A stretch of 5,086 nucleotides of DNA from Desulfobacterales bacterium (lineage in GTDB: Bacteria; Desulfobacterota; Desulfobacteria; Desulfobacterales; UBA11574): assembly GCA_012974475.1 (NCBI GenBank), contig JAAXQD010000130.1, forward strand, positions 1 to 5,086, read 5' to 3'. The first letter of the stretch is position 1, and each line of letters begins with the position of its first letter. Below the pieces are notes generated by a model that saw nothing but the letters and a program-made list of their open reading frames with translations, was not told the origin of the DNA and did not search any database. Below are positions 1 through 5,079 of this stretch, one piece after another. The translations under genes were made by a program, and so were the position numbers.

Positions 1-1
1 C

Positions 2-1651
2 CGTCAGGCCGGTTTCCCCGGCGAAGTGCACCTGTCGACCCTGTCAAATGTCAGTTTTCCCGAAGCCCTTGAACTGGCGAGAAACAACCTCGGTGTCCAT
101 CGGATCGTTCTGCCCAGGGAGCTTAACATCGACGAGATCAAAGCTATGGCCCTGGCCTGTCCCAGGGATCTGGGCCTGGAAGTGTTCGTTCACGGGGCGC
201 TGTGTTACGGTGTTTCCGGCAGATGCTACTGGAGCAGCTATTTCGGCGGCAAAAGCGGGCTCCGGGGAAGATGCGTCCAGCCCTGCCGCCGCGTTTATAC
301 CCAAAAAGAACAGAGAAAACGATTCTTTTCCTGCCAGGACCTCAGCCTGGATGTACTGGCCAAAGTCCTTCTTTCCATTCCCGAGATACGGACCTGGAAA
401 ATCGAAGGCCGCAAGAAAGGGCCACATTATGTTTTTTACACGGTCAAGGCCTACAGGATTTTAAGGGACCAGGGAACCGATCCTAAAATGAAGAAAGCGG
501 CCCTTGAGCTGTTGGCCTATGCCCTGGGCAGAACCGGAACCCATTATAATTTCTTGCCCCAAAGGCCGCAGAATCCGGTTAATCTTGAGAGTCAAACCGG
601 GTCCGGGCTTTTTATGGGAAGGGTAAAGAGTTCGAAGCAAACGCCTTTCTTAAATCCCAGGGAAGAACTGCTTCCCGGGGATCTGATTCGCCTTGGATAT
701 GAAGACGAGTCATGGCACACAACCACCAGAGTGGGGAAATACATCCCAAAAGGCGGACGTCTCTATCTAAAGGTCAGATCGAAACAGCGCGTTGAAAAAG
801 GAATCCCGGTTTTTCTCATCGACCGTCAGGAAAAAGATCTCAAAGAGATTTTAGCTGACCTCGAATCAGAACGTGTCAAAGCACCGGTCTTGAAATCCAC
901 GGTTTCGAAATTTGTTGCCCGGCAGCCCAGAAGATCCGGAAAGAAGAAAGAAACGAGTTCAGATCTTCATGTTTATCGTCACCTCGGCAAGACCGGACAC
1001 CGGGGCTTGTCAGGCCTCTGGCTGTCGAACCCGGCGATAAAAAATCTGCCCAAGGGACTTGGGTCACAGCTCTGGTGGTGGCTTCCACCGGTTGTCTGGC
1101 CGGATGATGCCCAAAATCAAAAGGAACAGGTGGATGCTGTCCTTAAAAAAGGTGCCCGGAATTTCGTGCTGAACGCGCCATGGCAAACCGGATTTTTTAC
1201 CCAATTAAAAAATTTGAATCTCTGGGCCGGACCTTTTTGCAATATCGCCAATGCGCTGGCATTAAAAACCTTGGAATCACTGGGTTTTAGCGGCGCCATC
1301 GTCAGCCCGGAACTTGGCCGAAATGATTATCTTCTGCTGCCGAAGCACAGCCCTTTACCCCTGGGAATGGTCATTTCAGGGAACTGGCCCCTCTGTGTTT
1401 CCCGGGTTCTTTCGGATCAATTGGACATTGAAACGTCATTTGCCAGCCCCAAGGGTGAAAAGGCCTGGGCAAGAAAATTCGGGTCTGACTATTGGGTATA
1501 TCCCAACTGGACACTCGATCTAAAGGCCAACCAAGGTGCCCTGGAACAGGCCGGATACAGTCTGTTCGTCCATCTTGTGGAACCGATTCCCAAAGATGTG
1601 GATCTGAAAAAAAGGCCCGGGCTGTGGAATTGGAACCTGGAGCTTCTTTAA
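2..1651 (+). CDS. Peptidase U32 family protein, 5'-truncated by window edge
   Basis: The reading frame is open from the first bases (in frame RQAGFPGE before the GTG at 26), so the gene starts outside the window and the GTG is an internal valine. The U32 signature is visible at about 179-235: E-x-F-x2-G-A-L-C-x4-G-x-C-x-W-S, with Trp where the pattern usually has an aliphatic residue. It is followed by RGRCVQPCRR (about 263-295) and KIEGRKK (about 398-418). Four cysteines at codons 203, 224, 272 and 284 have the spacing seen in U32 proteins that carry a 4Fe-4S cluster, such as the UbiU/UbiV, RlhA and TrhP group. These act in O2-independent or prephenate-dependent hydroxylation of RNA or ubiquinone precursors. 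The C-terminal half (about 980-1640) looks like a second, cysteine-poor barrel repeat with U32-like phrases (FCNIANALAL, VSPELGRND). The exact substrate cannot be assigned: rRNA/tRNA modification is plausible, and protease activity is historical naming. No terminator is evident after the TAA. Confidence 0.88.
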   Translation, partial: RQAGFPGEVHLSTLSNVSFPEALELARNNLGVHRIVLPRELNIDEIKAMALACPRDLGLEVFVHGALCYGVSGRCYWSSYFGGKSGLRGRCVQPCRRVYTQKEQRKRFFSCQDLSLDVLAKVLLSIPEIRTWKIEGRKKGPHYVFYTVKAYRILRDQGTDPKMKKAALELLAYALGRTGTHYNFLPQRPQNPVNLESQTGSGLFMGRVKSSKQTPFLNPREELLPGDLIRLGYEDESWHTTTRVGKYIPKGGRLYLKVRSKQRVEKGIPVFLIDRQEKDLKEILADLESERVKAPVLKSTVSKFVARQPRRSGKKKETSSDLHVYRHLGKTGHRGLSGLWLSNPAIKNLPKGLGSQLWWWLPPVVWPDDAQNQKEQVDAVLKKGARNFVLNAPWQTGFFTQLKNLNLWAGPFCNIANALALKTLESLGFSGAIVSPELGRNDYLLLPKHSPLPLGMVISGNWPLCVSRVLSDQLDIETSFASPKGEKAWARKFGSDYWVYPNWTLDLKANQGALEQAGYSLFVHLVEPIPKDVDLKKRPGLWNWNLELL

Positions 1652-1729
1652 TATTCTAATCTGTATTCTTTGCCGTATGTTATGTTAGGATGTTTTTCCT
1701 CGATTTCAGGAGACATTTATTTCAAGAAG

Positions 1730-1766
1730 TGCCTAAAGTGAGCTAAAATGCCTAAATTGCCTAAAG
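1730..1766 (+). repeat. TGCCTAAA short tandem repeat, four units
   Basis: Four consecutive 9-10 nt units are readable: TGCCTAAAG, TGAGCTAAAA (degenerate), TGCCTAAAT and TGCCTAAAG, followed by TTGAGG. Related units occur on the opposite strand at 3366-3381 and 3490-3507. The units are too short and have no spacers, so this is not CRISPR. It is probably a dispersed intergenic repeat; its function is unknown. Confidence 0.7.
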
Positions 1767-1880
1767 TTGAGGGAACGCTTTCAGCGGCGTCGGGTTTGAG
1801 GCAAAGATCCACTCTCCTCCAACCTCAATTCTCTAATAACGTATAACGAATAATTGGCTCGCAGCGCCTCCCTTGACCCC

Positions 1881-1905
1881 TGGAATCCTTGGATCCTTGG
1901 ATCCT
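1881..1905 (+). repeat. TGGATCCT octamer tandem repeat, three units
   Basis: TGGAATCCT, TGGATCCT and TGGATCCT lie head to tail. The first unit has one extra A. Low-complexity intergenic DNA; no function can be inferred. Confidence 0.6.
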
Positions 1906-1906
1906 C

Positions 1907-1930
1907 TTCTTCAACCAAATTGGAGAAGAA
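1907..1930. repeat. Near-palindrome upstream of toxin-antitoxin promoter
   Basis: TTCTTC (1907-1912) pairs with GAAGAA (1925-1930), enclosing CCAA-A-TTGG (1915-1923), with a one-base asymmetry. It ends 9 nt before the -35 box of the downstream operon. It could be a protein-binding site or a weak attenuating hairpin. There is no U-tract, so it is not a classic terminator. Confidence 0.4.
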
Positions 1931-1939
1931 TCTTTGGTG

Positions 1940-1967
1940 TTGACTTTTCCTATTTTCAGATTATAAT
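1940..1967 (+). promoter_or_regulatory. Sigma70-type promoter of the toxin-antitoxin operon
   Basis: The -35 box TTGACT (1940-1945) is separated by 16 nt from a perfect -10 box TATAAT (1962-1967). The predicted transcript start is near 1974, giving a leader of roughly 37 nt before the antitoxin ATG. This is the clearest promoter in the window. Confidence 0.75.
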
Positions 1968-1986
1968 AAAGTAAGGAATTCTGAAA
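1954..1986. promoter_or_regulatory. Candidate autoregulatory operator (TTTCAGA inverted repeat)
   Basis: TTTCAGA (1954-1960) and its exact reverse complement TCTGAAA (1980-1986) flank the -10 box and the predicted start site, with 19 nt between them. AbrB/MazE-type antitoxins commonly bind inverted repeats over their own promoter, so this is a good operator candidate. The binding itself is inference. Confidence 0.45.
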
Positions 1987-2010
1987 GTAATACAATAAGG
2001 AGATAGGATA

Positions 2011-2253
2011 ATGCTTGCAAAGATAACCTCAAAAAATCAAATCACAATCCCAAAAAAAATAATTGAAAAAATGCCCGGAGTTAAACACTTTGACATAGAA
2101 CTTGAAGATGGTGTCGTCATAATGAAGCCAATAAGATTTTACGATACCAACCTGGAGCAGATCAGAGGAAAGATAAAAAAACTCGGACTCAAAGAGGATA
2201 GTGTTGCTGAAGCGATAAAATGGGCAAAATCAAAAAAATCCGAGCCGTCATAG
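2011..2253 (+). CDS. AbrB/MazE-type antitoxin
   Basis: This 80-residue protein opens with LAKITSKNQITIPKKI, the swapped-hairpin SpoVT/AbrB DNA-binding fold typical of MazE- and VapB-like antitoxins. The fold is completed by the strand-rich ELEDGVVIMKPI segment (residues 30-41). The lysine-rich C-terminal half (about 45-80) is the part expected to wrap around the toxin. The start is supported by AAGGAG at 1997-2002, 8 nt before the ATG, and by the promoter just upstream. The protein should neutralise the downstream PIN RNase and repress the operon. The region is distinctly AT-rich: positions 2041-2100 have 18 G+C of 60, against 34 of 60 at 4261-4320 in sat. This fits horizontal acquisition. 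The family call is firm; the exact antitoxin class is less so. Confidence 0.87.
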   Translation: MLAKITSKNQITIPKKIIEKMPGVKHFDIELEDGVVIMKPIRFYDTNLEQIRGKIKKLGLKEDSVAEAIKWAKSKKSEPS

Positions 2254-2639
2254 ATACCAACGTTATCGTATCTGCAATCTTATTCGGCGGTATACCCGGC
2301 AAGTTGATTTCTTTATGGAAAAGCGGACACCTTAAACCGTTAGCCTCAAAAGATATCATTGATGAATACATAAAAGTCCTGGCTTATCCAAAGTTCCGAT
2401 TGACTGAAAAGGAAATCAATTACATCCTTTATAATGAAATATTACCTTATTTTGAAGTTGTTACCCTTAAACCCGGCCTGGGAATAATTCAAAAAGACCC
2501 TTCGGACGATAAATTTATCCCTTGTGCCGAAGCCGGCAAGGCCGGTGTAATTATTTCGGGTGATCAGCATTTATTAAACCTTAAAACTTACGGAAAATTA
2601 AAAATACTCACTCCTTTACAGTTTTTGGAAAAGTTGTAA
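2220..2639 (+). CDS. PIN-domain toxin (VapC-like putative RNase)
   Basis: This 139-residue protein belongs to the PIN-family putative toxins of toxin-antitoxin systems (COG1569-like). The acidic metal-binding set is readable: D12 in VIDTNVIVSAIL, E49 in KDIIDEY, D96/D97 in KDPSDDKFI, and D115 in IISGDQHLL. These positions make up the Mg2+-dependent ribonuclease site of PIN domains, so the enzyme appears intact. The length is normal for the family. The ATG lies inside the antitoxin gene (34-nt overlap, different frame) and has no good ribosome binding site. This suggests translational coupling that keeps toxin below antitoxin. The RNA target cannot be told from sequence. No promoter of its own is visible, so it is expected to be co-transcribed from the promoter at 1940-1967. 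Confidence 0.88.
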   Translation: MGKIKKIRAVIDTNVIVSAILFGGIPGKLISLWKSGHLKPLASKDIIDEYIKVLAYPKFRLTEKEINYILYNEILPYFEVVTLKPGLGIIQKDPSDDKFIPCAEAGKAGVIISGDQHLLNLKTYGKLKILTPLQFLEKL

Positions 2640-2712
2640 ACACAACGACTGCCCAAATAAACCCAAATCAACCACTCAACGAGATCTTTTTTTCAAGAGC
2701 CGCTGGAGGACA

Positions 2713-3153
2713 ATGATGCAATCCGTATCCATGTTTTACGAATCCATCGAGGTCAAATTGCAAATCGGTCCGGACATTTGCGACATTACACCGGATCTCG
2801 ATCAATTGGTTCGAGAATCCGATATAAAAAACGGAAGTCTTTACGCTACAATGGTGGGATCAACCGGGTCGATCACCACCATTGAATTTGAACCCGGTGC
2901 CGTTGAAGACCTGAAAAGAGCCATAAAAAGACTGGCACCCCCCGGTCTTGAATACGAACACGAAAAGGCTTGGCATGACGGCAACGGGCACAGCCATGTC
3001 CAAGCTGCTCTTCTGGGCCCTTCGATTGTCCTGCAGATTCGAAACCGGCAGCTCAGACTGGGAACCTGGCAACAGGTGGTGGCTATCAATCATGATAACG
3101 GTCCAAGGGCTCGAACTGTTGAAGTGACCATCATTGGCATTAAACAGGATTGA
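2713..3153 (+). CDS. YjbQ/UPF0047 family protein (secondary thiamine-phosphate synthase-like)
   Basis: The family is recognised from three blocks: GSTGSITTIEFEPG (residues 49-62), HDGNGHSHVQAALLGPS (88-104) and LGTWQQVV (116-123), followed by GPRARTVEVTIIG near the C-terminus. At ~146 residues it has full family length. Members are cytosolic small trimeric proteins. E. coli YjbQ has weak thiamine-phosphate synthase activity, but the physiological role is unsettled. In this protein the HTSAS-type histidine of the E. coli form is replaced within GSTGS, as I recall for an archaeal/anaerobe subgroup, while H93 and H95 are kept. Two adjacent ATGs (2713 and 2716) compete. GGAGG at 2705-2709 is 3 nt from the first and 6 nt from the second, so 2716 may be the real start. 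Base composition resembles the core genes rather than the toxin-antitoxin pair. The 73-nt gap upstream shows no promoter or TPP riboswitch. Confidence 0.87.
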   Translation: MMQSVSMFYESIEVKLQIGPDICDITPDLDQLVRESDIKNGSLYATMVGSTGSITTIEFEPGAVEDLKRAIKRLAPPGLEYEHEKAWHDGNGHSHVQAALLGPSIVLQIRNRQLRLGTWQQVVAINHDNGPRARTVEVTIIGIKQD

Positions 3154-3365
3154 GGATTGAATAATTGTCAAATTATATAAGAATGTTAACAGATTTTCCC
3201 TGAAATATTGAAGGCTCTTCCCAGCAAGATGCGGGAAATCTTCCCGATAAGGTATTCTGTCAATTTATATCTTCCTCGCCATGCTGATTCGATCGACAAT
3301 CATCAACAGGCAATTTCTTAGGTCGCTTGGATCTAATCATTAGTATTATTTCCGGCGAAATTCCA

Positions 3366-3381
3366 CAACTTTAGACACTTC
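3366..3381 (-). repeat. TGCCTAAA-family repeat unit, reverse orientation
   Basis: Read on the minus strand this gives GAAGTGTCTAAAGTTG, which matches the GAAGTGCCTAAAG and CTAAAGTTG portions of the tandem array at 1730-1766 with one C-to-T change in the core. Confidence 0.5.
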
Positions 3382-3382
3382 A

Positions 3383-3488
3383 GACCCGCCTGCCACAGCC
3401 ACTTATGAGCAACGGTGTTTTCCATCCTCCGTCTCATTACTTAAGACGACTGAAGGGTTACGAGCAGACAGGCATTGGCGGACAGGTC
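3383..3488. repeat. Imperfect inverted repeat, MITE- or REP-like
   Basis: The left arm 3383-3400 and the reverse complement of the right arm 3471-3488 match at 13 of 18 positions (shared skeleton GACC-G-C-GCCA-GCC). About 70 nt lie between the arms, including a small CGTCT/AGACG pairing around 3430-3448. Related TGCCTAAA units sit just outside both arms, at 3366-3381 and 3490-3507, extending the symmetry. There is no coding potential. Confidence 0.45.
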
Positions 3489-3489
3489 A

Positions 3490-3510
3490 CTTTAGGTGTT
3501 TTAGGCATTT
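3490..3510 (-). repeat. TGCCTAAA-family repeat, two units, reverse orientation
   Basis: On the minus strand this reads AAATGCCTAAAACACCTAAAG, containing one exact TGCCTAAA and one diverged ACCTAAAG unit. It is the inverted counterpart of the array at 1730-1766, on the other side of the toxin-antitoxin and YjbQ-like genes. Confidence 0.55.
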
Positions 3511-3527
3511 AATACTGGCGATTACCC

Positions 3528-3557
3528 TTGACAAATGGTTTTTTCCTTACTAATTAT
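3528..3557 (+). promoter_or_regulatory. Candidate sat promoter
   Basis: A perfect -35 box TTGACA (3528-3533) is followed after 18 nt by AATTAT (3552-3557, 4 of 6 consensus). An alternative -10 ACTAAT (3549-3554) would give a 15-nt spacer. The predicted start near 3564 leaves a leader of about 100 nt before the annotated GTG. The -35 is strong, the -10 uncertain. Confidence 0.5.
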
Positions 3558-3599
3558 TCATCTTTTACGCACATCGAAATGGTGCAGAGGAAACCATTT
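3533..3599. promoter_or_regulatory. Repeated AAATGGTTT elements in sat promoter/leader
   Basis: AAATGGTTT (3533-3541, inside the promoter spacer) has its exact reverse complement AAACCATTT at 3591-3599. A third copy, AAATGGT (3577-3583), can pair with ACCATTT (3593-3599) across a 9-nt loop. The set could be a repressor/activator site or alternative leader hairpins. Function is inferred from position only. Confidence 0.35.
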
Positions 3600-3643
3600 A
3601 TTTTAATAAAAAAGCGAAAAACCGAGCAATAACTTGAAATCGC

Positions 3644-3650
3644 AGGAAGG
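3644..3650 (+). promoter_or_regulatory. Ribosome binding site misplaced relative to sat start
   Basis: AGGAAGG is a good Shine-Dalgarno sequence, but it lies 19 nt before the GTG at 3670. Its optimal spacing points to about 3658-3660, where the sat frame reads TAG. Adding a single T there would create an in-frame ATG. The original start codon may therefore have been lost, or the sequence may contain an error. Confidence 0.45.
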
Positions 3651-3669
3651 ATCTATTTAGATATTTTCT

Positions 3670-4860
3670 GTGGAGATTCCGACTCTGAACGAAATGCGTG
3701 AAGCGATAGATCTCATCATGATGGGGATCGGCGGATTCAGCCCGCTGACCGGTTTTATGACCCAAGCGGACTGGAAAGAGGTTTGTGAAAATTTTCAGCT
3801 TGCCGATGGAACCTTCTGGCCCATTCCGGTAACCTTGTCTGCGTCAAAGGACGATGCGGACAGCATCGGCCAAGGTGATGAAATAGCACTTTGTGATCCT
3901 GATACCGGTGAAATTATGGGTACCATGAAGGTCACGGAAAAATTTGAAATGACCGAGGCCGACAAAAAGTTCGAATGTGAGAAGGTCTACAAGGGAGAAG
4001 GCACCCCGACTGCCGAGGAATTCTGGAAGATTGCCGGTGAAGATCATCCCGGCGTCCAGATGGTCATGGCCCAAAAGGAATTCAGCCTTGCCGGACCGGT
4101 CAAGGTTTTGAGCGAGGGTGAGTATCCGACCAAATATGCCGGCGTCTACATGAGGCCTGAAGAATCCCGCAGAATCTTCGAAGAAAAAGGTTGGAGTGAA
4201 ATTGCCGCCCTTCAGCTCAGGAATCCCATGCACCGATCCCATGAATACCTCTGCAAGATCGCAGTGGAAGTTTGCGACGGCGTATACATTCACTCTCTGG
4301 TCGGCAACCTGAAACCCGGCGACATTCCCGCCGAAGTTCGCGTTGAATGTATCGACAGCCTCGTGAAGAACTACTTTGTGGATCAAAACGTGGTCCAGGG
4401 CGGTTACCCGCTGGACATGCGTTATGCCGGACCCAGAGAAGGCCTTCTCCACGCAACCTTCCGTCAGAATTACGGCTGCTCCCGCATGATTATCGGCCGA
4501 GACCATGCCGGCGTAGGCGATTTCTACGGCATGTTCGAAGCCCAGACCATCTTTGACAAGATTCCGGCTTCCGACGATCCTGGGAAAAATCTGCTCTGCC
4601 AGCCTTTAAAGATTGACTGGACATTCTACTGCTACAAGTGTGACGGCATGGCCTCACTCAGAACCTGCCCCCACGGCAAGGAAGACCGGGTCCTCCTATC
4701 CGGAACCATGTTGCGGAAGATGCTTTCAGAAGGCGGAGACCTTCCCGACCACTTTGGACGTGATGAAGTTGTTGAAATTCTTAGGAAATACTACGAAGGG
4801 CTCGAAGAAAAAGTCGAAATTAAGATGCACGGCGCCGCAACCGGCGACAATAAAAAATAG
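3670..4860 (+). CDS. sat: Sulfate adenylyltransferase (ATP sulfurylase), N-terminus shortened
   Basis: This cytosolic enzyme makes adenosine 5'-phosphosulfate from ATP and sulfate, the entry step of dissimilatory sulfate reduction. Diagnostic motifs are intact: QLRNPMHRSHE (residues 182-192, nucleotide-binding QxRNPxHxxHE), HSLVGNLKPGDIP (208-220), MRYAGPREGLLHA (250-262) and GRDHAGVG (276-283). The CYKCDGMASLRTCPH segment (C321, C324, C333, probably H335) is the metal site of the bacterial/archaeal reducer type. The C-terminal SGTMLRKMLSEG and HFGRDEVVEILRKYY are also present. No APS kinase domain is fused. The protein is 396 residues, whereas relatives I recall are about 425-430 and begin with an MSKLVPPHG-like segment. 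Here the frame is closed by TAG at 3658 and only GTG at 3670 is available, without a well-spaced ribosome binding site. About 30 N-terminal residues appear missing. The body shows no frameshift. The gene has its own promoter candidate and terminator, so it is probably monocistronic. Confidence 0.93.
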   Translation: MEIPTLNEMREAIDLIMMGIGGFSPLTGFMTQADWKEVCENFQLADGTFWPIPVTLSASKDDADSIGQGDEIALCDPDTGEIMGTMKVTEKFEMTEADKKFECEKVYKGEGTPTAEEFWKIAGEDHPGVQMVMAQKEFSLAGPVKVLSEGEYPTKYAGVYMRPEESRRIFEEKGWSEIAALQLRNPMHRSHEYLCKIAVEVCDGVYIHSLVGNLKPGDIPAEVRVECIDSLVKNYFVDQNVVQGGYPLDMRYAGPREGLLHATFRQNYGCSRMIIGRDHAGVGDFYGMFEAQTIFDKIPASDDPGKNLLCQPLKIDWTFYCYKCDGMASLRTCPHGKEDRVLLSGTMLRKMLSEGGDLPDHFGRDEVVEILRKYYEGLEEKVEIKMHGAATGDNKK

Positions 4861-4899
4861 TTTGCCAATTGAAAATGCGTTAGTGTTGCCCGTTAATTG

Positions 4900-4932
4900 A
4901 AAAAGGGGAGACGATTTGTCTCCCCTTTTTTA
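4900..4932 (+). terminator. Intrinsic terminator after sat
   Basis: A perfect 13-bp stem is formed by 4900-4912 (AAAAAGGGGAGAC) and 4918-4930 (GTCTCCCCTTTTT) around a GATTT loop, running into T-rich DNA. The A-run/T-run symmetry means it could also terminate transcription arriving from the opposite strand. It lies 39 nt after the sat stop. Confidence 0.92.
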
Positions 4933-4952
4933 GTTTTTTGAACAGCCAATTT

Positions 4953-5079
4953 TGATGGCAAAGTAAAAAGCTTCAAATTCAAGGCGCGTAAAATCCGAGA
5001 AACGAGGCGTACTCACAGTACGCCGCAGTGACGAGGAATGCAGCGCAACGCAGAAGTTGGACTTTTTACGAAGCCATCA
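4953..5079. repeat. Large interrupted palindrome, dispersed-repeat or MITE-like
   Basis: The outer ends TGATGGC (4953-4959) and GCCATCA (5073-5079) are exact reverse complements, as are GTAAAAAG (4963-4970) and CTTTTTAC (5062-5069). At the centre, GGCGTACT (5006-5013) and AGTACGCC (5017-5024) form a perfect 8-bp stem with a CAC loop. The arms between are only partly complementary. All pairings are concentric around about 5015-5016. There is no ORF, tRNA or T-run. It has the look of a nonautonomous palindromic element or an RNA hairpin-forming repeat. Confidence 0.65.

Larger units (their letters stand above)
1652..1939. other. Noncoding spacer between U32 gene and toxin-antitoxin promoter
   Basis: No plausible gene is present in any frame. 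The stretch carries the TGCCTAAA repeat, a TGGATCCT repeat and a near-palindromic hairpin, which are listed separately. A short CGCT-ttc-AGCG hairpin near 1777-1787 has no T-run after it. I see no convincing terminator for the U32 gene, no tRNA and no riboswitch. Confidence 0.6.
3154..3669. other. 516-nt noncoding region with repeats between yjbQ-like gene and sat
   Basis: No credible gene is found in six frames. The stretch contains a CGGGAA-atc-TTCCCG hairpin (3232-3246, no U-tract) and a CTAATcATTAG palindrome (3333-3343). An imperfect inverted repeat, reverse-oriented TGCCTAAA units and the sat promoter/leader are also here and are listed separately. No N-terminal Sat coding sequence could be found in any forward frame of 3541-3669. 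Confidence 0.65.

Noticed and set aside
26..28. GTG at 26 as the start of the U32 gene
   Set aside because: The frame is open to the window edge with family-like sequence (GFPGEVHLSTLSN), there is no ribosome binding site, and the N-terminal part of the family would be missing.
44..427. Minus-strand and alternate-frame open frames over the U32 signature
   Set aside because: They overlap the conserved U32 signature and cysteine region and resemble no family.
1730..1766. CRISPR array
   Set aside because: Units of 9-10 nt abut with no spacers and no cas genes are nearby.
2640..2712. TPP riboswitch before the YjbQ-like gene
   Set aside because: The gap is only 73 nt and lacks the conserved THI-box sequences (CUGAGA, ACCUGA).
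3232..3246. Terminator for the YjbQ-like gene
   Set aside because: CGGGAA-atc-TTCCCG is a neat hairpin, but it has only 6 bp, no U-tract, and lies about 80 nt after the stop.
3579..3632. Small open frame starting ATGGTGCAGAGG upstream of sat, considered as the displaced Sat N-terminus
   Set aside because: It reads MVQRKPFILIKK and stops after 17 residues, with no resemblance to the Sat N-terminus and no ribosome binding site.
3844..4506. 220-residue minus-strand open frame
   Set aside because: It lies entirely within sat, antisense to strongly conserved motifs. It is a codon-bias shadow with no recognisable domain.
4613..4900. 95-residue open frame over the sat 3' end
   Set aside because: It is an alternate-frame shadow of the conserved Sat C-terminus with no family resemblance.
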